Assembly (NCBI GenBank): GCA_044224095.1
Contig: JBGALC010000012.1
Coordinates: 1 to 64,000 of the forward strand
Direction of reading: 5' to 3'
DNA from: Micropruina sp044224095
GTDB lineage: Bacteria > Actinomycetota > Actinomycetes > Propionibacteriales > Propionibacteriaceae
DNA: 64,000 bases
A program made the translations under genes and the position numbers. The notes beneath the pieces were generated by a model, which saw only the letters and a program-made list of their open reading frames with translations, was not told the DNA's origin and did not search any database. Every line of letters starts with the position of its first letter. Position 1 is the first letter of the stretch. Shown here in pieces: positions 35,126 to 43,464 of the stretch.

Positions 35126-35778
35126 CACGAGCCGGGGCGGAACAGGACTCTGGACTTCTTGGCCGGCACCAGGTCGCCGGCCGGTTCGGCGTAGTCGACC
35201 GCGGCGATCCGGTCGTCGATCCAGGTGAACGAGGTGACGCTGGCCAGCCTGCACTGCCGCTTGCGCGGGTCGTGCACCAGCGAACGGCCCTCGGCGGCCA
35301 GCCGGGAGATCCAGATCGGCAACTCGTGCATCACGATCACCGCCTGCCCACCATCGCCGGCGGCCTCGGCGGCGTCCCGCATCGCGGCCTTCACCCGCGC
35401 CACGATCGAGGGGTACGCCTCACCCCAGGACGGCCGCAGCGGGTTGCGCAGGTGCCACAGGTTCTGCGGCAGCAGCAGCACCTGGTTGTACCTGCCGAAA
35501 TTGCGGCCCTCGAAGACGTTCGCGGCCTCGATCACCCGGTCGTCGGTGACGACCTCCAGGTCGGGGTGCCCGGCCGCGATCGGGGCCATGGTCTCCCGGG
35601 CCCGCTGCAACGGCGAGCAGCGCAGGTGGGTGAGCGGGACGTCGGCGAAATGCTCGCCTAGCCGCTCGGCCATCGCCTGGCCGATCTCGCTCAGGCCGTA
35701 GCCGGGGAGCCGTCCGTAGAGGATGCCGTCAGGGTTGTGGACCTGCCCGTGGCGGACCAGATGTACGACGGATTGCAT
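35125..35778 (-). CDS. Histidine phosphatase (phosphoglycerate mutase-like) heading the ccs operon
   Basis: 217 residues. Catalytic motif LVRHGQVHNPDGILYGRLPGYGLS, a phosphate-binding CSPLQRARET and a second-His VIVMHELPIW. It matches the gene in the Rv0525 position of mycobacteria, directly before tlpA-ccdA-resB-ccsB. Its substrate is unknown and the link to cytochrome c is only positional. The start MQSVVHLVRHG puts the catalytic strand at the very N-terminus, as is usual. Confidence 0.85.
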   Translation of the reverse strand: MQSVVHLVRHGQVHNPDGILYGRLPGYGLSEIGQAMAERLGEHFADVPLTHLRCSPLQRARETMAPIAAGHPDLEVVTDDRVIEAANVFEGRNFGRYNQVLLLPQNLWHLRNPLRPSWGEAYPSIVARVKAAMRDAAEAAGDGGQAVIVMHELPIWISRLAAEGRSLVHDPRKRQCRLASVTSFTWIDDRIAAVDYAEPAGDLVPAKKSRVLFRPGS

Positions 35779-35852
35779 GGGTGACGGCGGCCTTTCGGTG
35801 AGCTCGGCCTCCAACAATACGGGACGCCCCGGCGCCGCCGGCGGTGGCGAGA

Positions 35853-36275
35853 TCAGTGCCGGGCCGCCAGCCGGACGGCCCGGCGCAGGTCGAACCCGAT
35901 CGCCGGGCCGGCCAGTCGTTCGAGAACCGCCGCGGGCACCCGCCACAGCCCCCGGCCGTCGATCCGGAAGGACGCCGAGAGCAGGCAGCGGCCCGCGCCG
36001 ACGGCGTCCAGGTCCAGCCGTAGGGTGGCGCTCAGCCCCCGCCACTGCCCCTGTTCGGTCCAACTGCGCGGCGGGTCGGCGGCCAGCACCGACAATCGCG
36101 GTCGGGCGCCGACCGCGGTGACGTCCACCCAGCGGGAGCCGACCTCGCCCCGTCCGCTGACCTCGTCGACCCGGCGCAGGCTGACCTGCCACTCCGGACG
36201 CCGCGTCGGCTCGGTGAGGTAGGCGTAAAGCGTCTCGGCGGCCACCGCCGCCGACAGCCGAACGACGCCGGTCAT
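35853..36275 (-). CDS. SRPBCC-family protein
   Basis: 140 residues with a START/polyketide-cyclase-like pattern: VRLSAAVAAETLYAYLTEPTRRPEW at the N-terminus, central strands (GSRWVDVTAVG, WTEQGQWRGL) and a C-terminal helix. It is probably a small hydrophobic-ligand binding protein; no substrate can be named. Its ATG overlaps the stop of the glutaredoxin-like gene by 4 bases. Confidence 0.72.
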   Translation of the reverse strand: MTGVVRLSAAVAAETLYAYLTEPTRRPEWQVSLRRVDEVSGRGEVGSRWVDVTAVGARPRLSVLAADPPRSWTEQGQWRGLSATLRLDLDAVGAGRCLLSASFRIDGRGLWRVPAAVLERLAGPAIGFDLRRAVRLAARH

Positions 36276-36511
36276 GCCGCCAACGCCGCGCGCAGCGAGG
36301 CCTCGTCGAGGAACCAGATGGCCAGCCTGCGGCCGTCGACCAGGGTGACCGGCACGTGGTCGGTGTGCTCAGCGAGCGCCGGATCGGCGTCCACGTCGAG
36401 CGTGCCGAACGCGGCACCCAGCTCGGCGCAGACCCGCTCGGCGGTGGCCACCGCGTCGACGCACAGGTGGCAGCCGTCACGGACGATGACCAGCACGCTG
36501 CGGCGGATCAT
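36272..36511 (-). CDS. Glutaredoxin-like protein (DUF836 family)
   Basis: 79 residues. The redox motif CHLC lies just after the first strand (VLVIVRDGCHLC), and HVPVTLVDG carries the cis-proline. The family is thioredoxin-fold and likely reduces protein or small-molecule disulfides, perhaps with mycothiol. Translationally coupled to the SRPBCC gene. Confidence 0.82.
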   Translation of the reverse strand: MIRRSVLVIVRDGCHLCVDAVATAERVCAELGAAFGTLDVDADPALAEHTDHVPVTLVDGRRLAIWFLDEASLRAALAA

Positions 36512-36530
36512 CGTGACGGGCGCCGGTGGA

Positions 36531-36632
36531 TTACTTGCCGGCGCGGCGACGCTGGATGCGCGTGCGCTTGAGAAGCTTGCGATGCTTCTTCTTCGCCATC
36601 CGCTTGCGACGCTTCTTGATGACCGAACCCAC
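36531..36632 (-). CDS. Small ribosomal protein bS22 (AURKAIP1/COX24 domain, 33 aa)
   Basis: 33 residues from a GTG: MGSVIKKRRKRMAKKKHRKL then a basic tail, nearly all Lys/Arg. This matches the actinobacterial 33-residue protein first missed by annotation and later seen bound to the mycobacterial ribosome (Rv0500B position). An AGAGG site precedes the GTG. It lies after the BldC-like gene, as in mycobacteria. Confidence 0.92.
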   Translation of the reverse strand: MGSVIKKRRKRMAKKKHRKLLKRTRIQRRRAGK

Positions 36633-36762
36633 GCTATGACCTCTCGATGCTGGCCCGCTGCGGGCCGGACAGTGCTCTGTTTGGTGGCGGCCGGTGTGCC
36701 CAGCCAACTTCGAAAGCTTACCGACTGGCTCGCCCGGACGGCGAATCGCCGGGTTGGCGGGA

Positions 36763-36969
36763 TTAGCCGGCGTCGTAGAAGGACTGCTGCAGGTAGGCGT
36801 TGACCGCATGCTCCGGGACCCGGAAGTTGCGGCCGAACCGGACTGCTTCGAGCTCCCCCGCGTGGATCAACCGGTAGACCGACATCCGTGACACCCGCAA
36901 CAACTCGGCCACCTCGGTCACCTTGAGGAATCTGATCGCCGACAGCGGAGTTGGCACGGAGTCGTTCAT
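36763..36969 (-). CDS. BldC/excisionase-like helix-turn-helix protein
   Basis: 68 residues: a MerR/excisionase-type winged helix with FLKVTEVAELLRVSRMSVYR and LIHAGELEAVRFGRNFRVPE. Homologous to BldC of Streptomyces and Rv0500A of mycobacteria, small DNA-binding regulators that bind arrays of direct repeats. It lies between proC and bS22. The upstream intergenic region (36970-37197) contains repeats that could be targets. Confidence 0.9.
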   Translation of the reverse strand: MNDSVPTPLSAIRFLKVTEVAELLRVSRMSVYRLIHAGELEAVRFGRNFRVPEHAVNAYLQQSFYDAG

Positions 36970-37110
36970 CGGAGCTTCTTTCTGAACCGTGGACACCCGG
37001 TCTACCCGGCCCGGATGTGCGTGCCACCCTACCCCGCGGGCCAACCCCGCGGGATGGGTTCGGCGCGGCCCGGCCGCCCTGCCCGGACGCCGGTTCGCCC
37101 GCGGAAACCC

Positions 37111-37159
37111 ACATCGCCCGCGTTCCTACGCAGGCGATGTGCCCGAACGCAGGCGATGT
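37111..37159. repeat. Three copies of a 14-mer downstream of proC and upstream of the BldC-like gene
   Basis: AACGCAGGCGATGT occurs at 37146-37159, TACGCAGGCGATGT at 37127-37140, and AACGCGGGCGATGT inverted at 37111-37124. The first inverted and direct copies can form a stem and so could terminate proC; the direct pair (19-bp shift) could be a regulator site. Confidence 0.6.
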
Positions 37160-37197
37160 CGTCCGGAACGGTCAGACCGGAGCAGGCAGCCCCGGGC

Positions 37198-37995
37198 TCA
37201 GCCGGCCAACGCCCGGCTGCGGTCCCGGGCGGCCTCCATCGCGGTGAGGAACGCCGCCTTCACCTTGTGGTCCTCGAGCTGCCGGAGCGCCGCGGCGGTG
37301 GTGCCGCCCGGCGAGGTCACCTGCTCACGCAGCACGGTGGGGTGCTGGCCCGATTCGACCAGCAGCTTCGCCGAACCGAAGACCGTCTGCTGGACCAGGA
37401 CGCTGGAGATGTCCCGGGGAAGGCCGAGCAGGACGCCGGCGTCGATCATCGCCTCGACCACGAAGAACAGGTAGGCCGGGCCCGAGCCCGAGATCGCGGT
37501 GACCGCGTCCTGGTAGGTCTCGGGCACGGTGATCGCCTTGCCCAGCGCGGTCATCAGCTCCATGGCGTGCTCGACGTCCTGGGTCGACGCGCTGGAGCCG
37601 GCGGACACCGCGGCCATCCCCTCGCCGACCAGGGCCGGGGTGTTCGGCATCACCCGGACGACAGCCGTGCCGCCCGGCAGGTGGCTCTCCAGCTGGCCGG
37701 TGGTGACGCCGGCGCACAACGACACCACCAGCGTGCCCGGGCGCAGCACCGGCGCGACCTCGGGCAGAACCGCCCCGACGTCCTGCGGCTTGACCACCAG
37801 GATGACCGTGTCGGCCTCGGCCACCGCCTCGGCGTTGCCGGTGGCGCGGATGCCGTGGGCGGCGGTCATCTCGGCCCGCCGCGCCTCACGCCGGTCGGCC
37901 ACCACGATGTCGTCGCTCGACCAGCCGGCCCGCAGCAGGCCGCTGACCAGCGCCTCGCCCATCACGCCGGCACCGATCACCGCCAGCCTGGTCAT
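37198..37995 (-). CDS. proC: Pyrroline-5-carboxylate reductase
   Basis: 265 residues. N-terminal NAD(P)-binding IGAGVMGEALVSGLL, VMPNTPALVGEG, and the C-terminal signature AISGSGPAYLFFVVEAM with REQVTSPGGTTAAAL. It makes proline from pyrroline-5-carboxylate. Its ATG overlaps the asd stop by 4 bases, an unexpected pairing. The bldC-like and bS22 genes downstream match the mycobacterial order. Confidence 0.96.
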   Translation of the reverse strand: MTRLAVIGAGVMGEALVSGLLRAGWSSDDIVVADRREARRAEMTAAHGIRATGNAEAVAEADTVILVVKPQDVGAVLPEVAPVLRPGTLVVSLCAGVTTGQLESHLPGGTAVVRVMPNTPALVGEGMAAVSAGSSASTQDVEHAMELMTALGKAITVPETYQDAVTAISGSGPAYLFFVVEAMIDAGVLLGLPRDISSVLVQQTVFGSAKLLVESGQHPTVLREQVTSPGGTTAAALRQLEDHKVKAAFLTAMEAARDRSRALAG

Positions 37996-39017
37996 CGCTT
38001 CGCCACCAGCAGCTCGGCGACCTGGACGGCGTTCAGCGCCGCACCCTTGCGCAGGTTGTCGCCGCTGACGAAGAGGACCAGGCCGCGGCCGTCCGGAACC
38101 GACTGGTCGGTGCGGATCCGGCCCACGAACGAAGAGTCCTTGCCGGCGGCCAGCCGTGGCGTCGGCACGTCGGCCAGCGCCACCCCGGGCGCCGTGGCGA
38201 GGATGCCGCGCGCGCGGTGCGGGCTGAGTTCCTCGGCGAACTCGGCGTGGATCACCAGCGAATGCCCGGAGAACACCGGGACCCGCACGCAGGTACCCGA
38301 GACGGCGAGGTCGGGGATGTGCAGGATCTTGCGCGACTCGTTGCGCAGCTTCTGCTCCTCGTCGGTCTCGCCGCTGCCGTCGTCCACGATCGAACCGGCC
38401 ACCGGGATCACGTTGTAGGCGATCGGCGCCAGGTAGGGCGCGGGGTCGGCGACCTCGCCGACCCGGCCGTCCAGGGCGAAGCCGGAGGGGTCGCGGACGT
38501 CCTGGGTCTGCGACAGCAGCGCGTCGATTCCCTTCACGCCGGAACCGGAGACGGCCTGGTAGGTGGCCACGATCAGCCGCTGCAGGCCGGCGGCGTCGTG
38601 CAGCGGCTTGAGCACCGGCATCGCCGCCATGGTGGTGCAGTTCGGGTTCGCGATGATCCCCGTGGGCGGGTTCACCGCGTCCTCGGGGTTCACCTCGCTG
38701 ACCACCAGCGGAACGTCGGCGTCCTTGCGCCAGGCCGAGGAGTTGTCGACCACCAGCGCACCGGCTGCGGCGACCTTCGGCGCGTATTCGCGCGACATGG
38801 TGGCACCGGCCGACATCAGCGCGATGTCGAGCCCGGAGAAGTCGGCGGCTGCGGTGTCCTCGACGGTGATCGGCGCGCCCTTGAAATCGAGCGTCCGCCC
38901 GGCCGAGCGGGCCGAGGAGAAGAAGCGGATCGAGGTGACCGGGAAGTCCCGCTCGACCAGCAACGATCGCATCACATTGCCGACGGTGCCCGTGGCACCG
39001 AATACACCCACATGCAT
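37992..39017 (-). CDS. asd: Aspartate-semialdehyde dehydrogenase
   Basis: 341 residues. NADP-binding GVFGATGTVGNVMRSLL at the start, the catalytic cysteine in IANPNCTTMA, then YQAVSGSG and a HSLVIHAEF segment. It reduces aspartyl phosphate on the route to lysine, diaminopimelate, methionine and threonine. It is separated from any aspartokinase gene and instead coupled to proC. Confidence 0.95.
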   Translation of the reverse strand: MHVGVFGATGTVGNVMRSLLVERDFPVTSIRFFSSARSAGRTLDFKGAPITVEDTAAADFSGLDIALMSAGATMSREYAPKVAAAGALVVDNSSAWRKDADVPLVVSEVNPEDAVNPPTGIIANPNCTTMAAMPVLKPLHDAAGLQRLIVATYQAVSGSGVKGIDALLSQTQDVRDPSGFALDGRVGEVADPAPYLAPIAYNVIPVAGSIVDDGSGETDEEQKLRNESRKILHIPDLAVSGTCVRVPVFSGHSLVIHAEFAEELSPHRARGILATAPGVALADVPTPRLAAGKDSSFVGRIRTDQSVPDGRGLVLFVSGDNLRKGAALNAVQVAELLVAKR

Positions 39018-39063
39018 GGGATTCACCCTATCGCCGCGCCACGGGCCGACTAGCATCGGCCCG

Positions 39064-39594
39064 GTGATCGTGTGGCTGAACGGCACCCACGGCGTCGGGA
39101 AGACGACCACCGCGAACCTGCTCCAGCCACTGCTCCCCGACTCCAGGGTCTTCGACGCCGAGAAGGTGGGCGAGACCCTCATGGACGTCCGCCCCGGACT
39201 GCCCGCCACGGACAACTTTCAGCATTGGCCGCCCTGGCGGCCACTGGTGGTGGAGACGGCGCGGCGCATCCTCGACTACACCGGCGGCACCCTGGTGATG
39301 CCGATGACTGTGCTGGTCGAGCAGTACTGGCGGGAGATCAGCCGGGGTCTCCACAGCCACGGCATCCGGGTGCGGCACTTCGTCCTGCACGTGGAGCCCG
39401 ACACACTGCGTCGACGCATCGCCGGCGACACCGTGATGGGTCCGTCGCCCTTCCGCTTCAGCCACCTCACCCCCTATGCCGAGGCCTTCGCGACCTGGCT
39501 GGGCGACGAAGCGGAAGTGATCGACAGCACTCACCTCACGGCCGCTCAGGCCGCCACCAGGATCGCCGCCGCCGTCAACGGTCGGGCCGCCTGA
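39064..39594 (+). CDS. P-loop kinase-like protein (TmrB-like)
   Basis: 176 residues, GTG start. The P-loop WLNGTHGVGKTTTANLL opens the protein, followed by VMPMTVLV and a RHFVLHVEPDTLRRRI segment. It resembles the TmrB/AAA_33-type small ATP-binding proteins linked to tunicamycin or nucleoside antibiotic resistance in Bacillus. Function here is unknown; it could phosphorylate a small molecule. Divergent from asd with a 46-base gap. Confidence 0.72.
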   Translation: MIVWLNGTHGVGKTTTANLLQPLLPDSRVFDAEKVGETLMDVRPGLPATDNFQHWPPWRPLVVETARRILDYTGGTLVMPMTVLVEQYWREISRGLHSHGIRVRHFVLHVEPDTLRRRIAGDTVMGPSPFRFSHLTPYAEAFATWLGDEAEVIDSTHLTAAQAATRIAAAVNGRAA

Positions 39595-39645
39595 CGCCGC
39601 TCCCGACCGGCGACCGCTCGGCCGCGCTCCTGCCCGACCCCCCCG

Positions 39646-40380
39646 CTACAGCCACGTCAGGTACGGAGCCAGCAGGGCGTAGCCGACGAAGGCCACCACG
39701 TCGAGGACGATGTGCGCCGCCACCAGCGGCCCGACCCGCTTCGTGCGCAGGTAGATCCAGCCGAGGATCAGGCCCATCGCCAGGTTGCCGACGAAGCCGC
39801 CGAAGCCCTGATAGAGGTGGTACGAGCCCCGGATCAGCGCGCTGCCGATCAGCACCGCCGCGGTGGCCCAGCCCGCCTGCTTCATCCGGGTGAACCAGAA
39901 CCCGACGATCACCACCTCTTCCAGGACGCCGTTCATGATCGCCAGCCCGACCAGCACCGGTACCGTCCACCAGTTCGCCGCCAGGTTCGCCGGCTGCACG
40001 GTCGTGTTCAGGCCGGCTGCCCGGGCCGCCAGGTACAGGCCGATCCCGGGGATGCCGATGCCGGCCGCAATCACCAAGCCCCAGCCGAGGTCGCGGAGTG
40101 GACGGCTCAGGTCGAAGCCGATCCGCTCCCGGTCGCCCGACAGCCGCAGCAGGTAGAGCGCCAGCAGCGCCGGCACCAGCGGGAAGACGATGCCGGCCAG
40201 TTGATAGGAGAGGTCGAGCCACGGCCGGTCGGGGGTGACGCTGGTGTTGATCTGGGTGGTCTGCTGACCGAGCGGCACCGACCGGGTCAGCTTCTCGGCG
40301 ATCGAGAGCACCGAGTACACCGCCGACTGGCCGAGCGAGACGCCCAGAACCAGCGGGACCTCCCGGCCCGGACGGGTCAC
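39646..40380 (-). CDS. CPBP (CAAX/Abi) intramembrane protease
   Basis: 244 residues, about eight membrane helices. The first motif is NGVLEEVVIVGFWFTR (the EExxxR-type pair of glutamates) and the second SYHLYQGFGGF. CPBP enzymes are intramembrane glutamic proteases often used in self-immunity or protein processing. Coupled to the upstream isomerase-like gene by an ATGA overlap. Confidence 0.85.
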   Translation of the reverse strand: MTRPGREVPLVLGVSLGQSAVYSVLSIAEKLTRSVPLGQQTTQINTSVTPDRPWLDLSYQLAGIVFPLVPALLALYLLRLSGDRERIGFDLSRPLRDLGWGLVIAAGIGIPGIGLYLAARAAGLNTTVQPANLAANWWTVPVLVGLAIMNGVLEEVVIVGFWFTRMKQAGWATAAVLIGSALIRGSYHLYQGFGGFVGNLAMGLILGWIYLRTKRVGPLVAAHIVLDVVAFVGYALLAPYLTWL

Positions 40381-41195
40381 GCGACGTCCTCGAGTTGTCC
40401 CAGGTGTTTGCGGGCGAAGAGCAGGGCGCCGGCCAACGCCTCCTCACGGGCGGCGCGGTCCAGGTCGTTGGTGCTCGCCTCGATCACCACGTGGCCGCGG
40501 TAGCCGCGGCGGGCGAGTTCGGCGAGCACCGCGTCCGGACGCTGGCTGCCGCGGCCCGGCAGCAGGTGCTCGTCCTTGGCGGAGCCGTTGCCGTCGGTGA
40601 GATGGACGTGCGCCAGCCGGTCCTCCCAGCGGCGGACCAGGTCGAGCGAGCTCTGCCGGGCGGTGGCCGCATGCGACAGGTCGAGGGTGAGGTGGTCGTA
40701 GTCCATGTCGGTGGGGTCCCAGCTGGGCCGGTAGGCCTGGAAGTCGCCGCCGCCGGGAGCCCGCCACGGATACATGTTCTCCACCGCGATGGTGACCCCG
40801 CTGGCCGCCGCGAGCTCGCGGACGCCCTCCACGAACCGGGTGGCGTAGCCGCGCTGCCAGCGGAACGGCGGATGCACCACCACCACGTCGGCGCCGAGCT
40901 GGTTGGCCGCCTCGGTGGCCCGCTCCAGCTTCACCCACGGATCGCTCCCCCAGACCCGCTGGGTGACCAGCAGGCACGGGGCGTGGATCGCCAGCACCGG
41001 CAGCTGGTGGTAGTCGCGGAGCCGCTCGACGGCGTCCACATCGGCGGCCAGCGGGTCGATGCCGACCATCACCTCGACGCCGTCGTAGCCGAGCAGGCCG
41101 GCGACCTCGAATCCGGCGGCGGTGTTCTCCGGGTAGACCGACGACGTCGACAGCGCGACCTTCGACTCGGCCCTGAACCCGTTCACACCGGTCAT
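40377..41195 (-). CDS. Sugar phosphate isomerase/epimerase-like TIM barrel
   Basis: 272 residues from the ATG at 41195. The xylose isomerase-like/AP endonuclease 2 barrel is recognised by VYPENTAAGFEVAGLLGYDGVEV, LPVLAIHAPC, VVVHPPFRW, IAVENMYPW and LTLDLSHAA, with the metal-binding Glu and His residues in those strands. It resembles the Rv0498-type protein found near proC in mycobacteria. Substrate unknown. Confidence 0.82.
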   Translation of the reverse strand: MTGVNGFRAESKVALSTSSVYPENTAAGFEVAGLLGYDGVEVMVGIDPLAADVDAVERLRDYHQLPVLAIHAPCLLVTQRVWGSDPWVKLERATEAANQLGADVVVVHPPFRWQRGYATRFVEGVRELAAASGVTIAVENMYPWRAPGGGDFQAYRPSWDPTDMDYDHLTLDLSHAATARQSSLDLVRRWEDRLAHVHLTDGNGSAKDEHLLPGRGSQRPDAVLAELARRGYRGHVVIEASTNDLDRAAREEALAGALLFARKHLGQLEDVA

Positions 41196-41241
41196 CTTAG
41201 GCGCCACGGTGACCGCCCAGGCTTGAGCCGCCACCCGGTAG

Positions 41242-41253
41242 TTGACGAGTCAA
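41242..41253. promoter_or_regulatory. Palindrome in divergent intergenic region
   Basis: TTGAC-GA-GTCAA is a perfect 5+5 inverted repeat in an unusually AT-rich patch between the isomerase-like and VOC genes. The left half also resembles a -35 box, but no convincing -10 was found at 16-18 bases. Confidence 0.35.
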
Positions 41254-41343
41254 AATTTCATCATCGTGACGTTTGCGTGACGGCGCGGGGTGCCGCCGGG
41301 GCTCGATTTCGTGTCAGCGGCCTCTCATGGTGACAATGTCCCC

Positions 41344-41979
41344 ATGCATGTCGATCACCTGACGTTCGCAGCAGGTCCGGACGGTCTCCAGGCTGAGGCC
41401 GAACGGCTCGGGGAACTGCTCGGCGCCAAATTCCGCGATGGCGGTTTTCATCCCCGCTTCGGCACCCGGAACCGCATTCTTCCGTTGGCCGACGACCGTT
41501 ACATCGAAGTGGTCGAGGTGCTCGAGCACCCCGCAGCCGAGAAGGCTCCGTTCGGGCAGGCCGTCCGGGCCCGCTCCGAGATGGGTGGCGGCTGGCTGGG
41601 CTGGGTCGTCTCGGTCGCCGACCTGGCGCCGTACGAGCAGCGTCTCGGACGCCACGCGGTGGCCGGCTCGCGGCACTTCCCGGACGGCCGGCTGCTGGAG
41701 TGGAAGCAGATCGGGGTCAAGGGCCTGATGTCCGACCCCCAGCTGCCGTATTTCATCAAGTGGACCAGTGACGAGTCGGTCCTGCCGCGTGCACTCGGCG
41801 GCGACCTGCAGCTGGTCGAACTGGAGATCTCGGGCAACGAGGAGCGGGTCGAGGACTGGATCGGCGCCGAGGTCGACGGCAACTTCGACGGCGTCAACAT
41901 CCGATTCACCTCGCCCAACGGACAGCCGGGCCTGGACGCCGCCACCTTCCACACCTGCAACGGCACCGTCCGCATCTGA
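41344..41979 (+). CDS. VOC-family (glyoxalase-like) protein
   Basis: 211 residues starting MHVDHLTFAAGPDG. It has the glyoxalase-like fold with a conserved early His (VDHLTFA), RFGTRNRILPL, YIEVVEV and a second beta-alpha module. Members range from dioxygenases to metal-binding resistance proteins; no substrate can be assigned. The gene stands alone on the plus strand behind an AT-rich intergenic region. Confidence 0.75.
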   Translation: MHVDHLTFAAGPDGLQAEAERLGELLGAKFRDGGFHPRFGTRNRILPLADDRYIEVVEVLEHPAAEKAPFGQAVRARSEMGGGWLGWVVSVADLAPYEQRLGRHAVAGSRHFPDGRLLEWKQIGVKGLMSDPQLPYFIKWTSDESVLPRALGGDLQLVELEISGNEERVEDWIGAEVDGNFDGVNIRFTSPNGQPGLDAATFHTCNGTVRI

Positions 41980-42035
41980 GCCGCCGGGCGGGTCCGCGAC
42001 CGGAACTGTCGGTGCGGGCCCCTAGCCTGCGGTGC

Positions 42036-43436
42036 ATGGCCAAGAACACCACCGCCCACCGCTGTTCCGAGTGCGGCTGGACGAGCGCCCGCTGGGTCGG
42101 GCGTTGCACCCAGTGCCAGAGCTGGGGTTCGATGGCCCCGCATTCCCCCGGCCCGGCGACACGGCCCGGCCACGCCGCCCCGTCGGGTCCCGCCCGGCCG
42201 ATCCGCGACGTCCCGCTCGCCGAGGCGGCCTCGGTGCCGACCGGGGTCGCCGAGCTCGACCGGGTGCTCGGCCAGGGCCTGGTGGCCGGCGCGGTGGTCC
42301 TGCTCGCCGGCGAGCCCGGGGTCGGCAAGTCCACCCTGCTGCTCGACGTCGCCGGTCGCTGGGCGGCCGCCGGACGCCGCACGCTGTACGTCTCCGCCGA
42401 GGAGTCCGCTGCCCAGGTGCGGCTGCGGGCCGGGCGGATCGGGGCCCTGGCCGACGAGCTGTACCTGGCCGCCGAGACCGACCTGGGCGGCATCCTGACC
42501 CACATCGAGCAGTCGGAGCCCCAGCTGCTGGTGCTCGACTCGGTGCAGGCCGTCACGGTCCTCGGCAGCGACGGGGTCAGCGGGGGTGTGGCCCAGGTCC
42601 GCGAGGTGACCAACGCCCTCGTCCGGGTGGCCAAGCAGCGCCGGCTGCCGGTGCTGCTGGTCGGCCACGTGACCAAGGACGGCGCGGTGGCGGGCCCGCG
42701 CCTGCTGGAGCATCTGGTCGACGTCGTGCTCTCCTTCGAGGGCGACCGGCACAGCGGGCTGCGACTGGTCCGGGCCAGCAAGAACCGGTTCGGCCCGGCC
42801 GACGAAGTGGGCTGTTTCGAGATGACCGAGGACGGCATCCGCGAGGTGGCCGATCCCAGCCGGTTGTTCGCGTCGACCCGCGCCGAACCGGTGCCGGGCA
42901 CCGCGCTGACGGTCACCCTCGAGGGGCGGCGTCCGCTGCTCGGCGAAGTGCAGGCGCTGGTCGCCCCCTCGGTCGCCCAGACGCCACGGCGGGTCACCCA
43001 CGGCCTGGAATCGGGGCGGGTGTCGGTCATCCTGGCCGTCCTGGAGCGCAAGGCGCGAGTCCGGCTGCACAACAAGGAGGTCTACGTCTCCACCGTCGGC
43101 GGGGCCCGGCTGATCGACCCGGCGGCCGATCTGGCGGTGGCGCTGGCGGTTGCCTCGGCGTCCGCGGAGTCGGCCTTCCACCGCCCGGTGATCGCCCTGG
43201 GTGAGGTGGGCCTGTCCGGCGAGCTGCGCCGGGTGGCCGGCCTCGACCGGCGGCTGGCCGAAGCGCGACGACTCGGCTTCGGGCTGGCGCTGGTGCCTCC
43301 CGGCACCGGGGTGCAGCTGCCCGGCATGAAGGTCGTCGAGGTGGCCACGGTGGAGGCGGCCGTCGATCTGCTCGGGCTGCGGCCGCCGAAGCGCCGGAAC
43401 CCGAACGGTCCGCATCTGCGGCTGGCCGAGGGCTGA
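42036..43436 (+). CDS. radA: DNA repair protein RadA
   Basis: 466 residues from the ATG at 42036. The zinc finger CSECGWTSARWVGRCTQC opens it, then Walker A GEPGVGKST, LYVSAEES, Walker B LLVLDSVQAV, and the RadA-specific KNRFG motif. The C-terminal third is Lon-like. RadA processes recombination intermediates. disA follows 28 bases later, the usual arrangement. Confidence 0.96.
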   Translation: MAKNTTAHRCSECGWTSARWVGRCTQCQSWGSMAPHSPGPATRPGHAAPSGPARPIRDVPLAEAASVPTGVAELDRVLGQGLVAGAVVLLAGEPGVGKSTLLLDVAGRWAAAGRRTLYVSAEESAAQVRLRAGRIGALADELYLAAETDLGGILTHIEQSEPQLLVLDSVQAVTVLGSDGVSGGVAQVREVTNALVRVAKQRRLPVLLVGHVTKDGAVAGPRLLEHLVDVVLSFEGDRHSGLRLVRASKNRFGPADEVGCFEMTEDGIREVADPSRLFASTRAEPVPGTALTVTLEGRRPLLGEVQALVAPSVAQTPRRVTHGLESGRVSVILAVLERKARVRLHNKEVYVSTVGGARLIDPAADLAVALAVASASAESAFHRPVIALGEVGLSGELRRVAGLDRRLAEARRLGFGLALVPPGTGVQLPGMKVVEVATVEAAVDLLGLRPPKRRNPNGPHLRLAEG

Positions 43437-43464
43437 CGACGGCGCCACGCCATAGACTGCCGAG

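Noticed and set aside
36653..36667. A small hairpin (GGCCCG-CTG-CGGGCC) between the BldC-like gene and bS22
   Set aside because: Only six base pairs in GC-rich DNA and no T-run; not convincing as a terminator.
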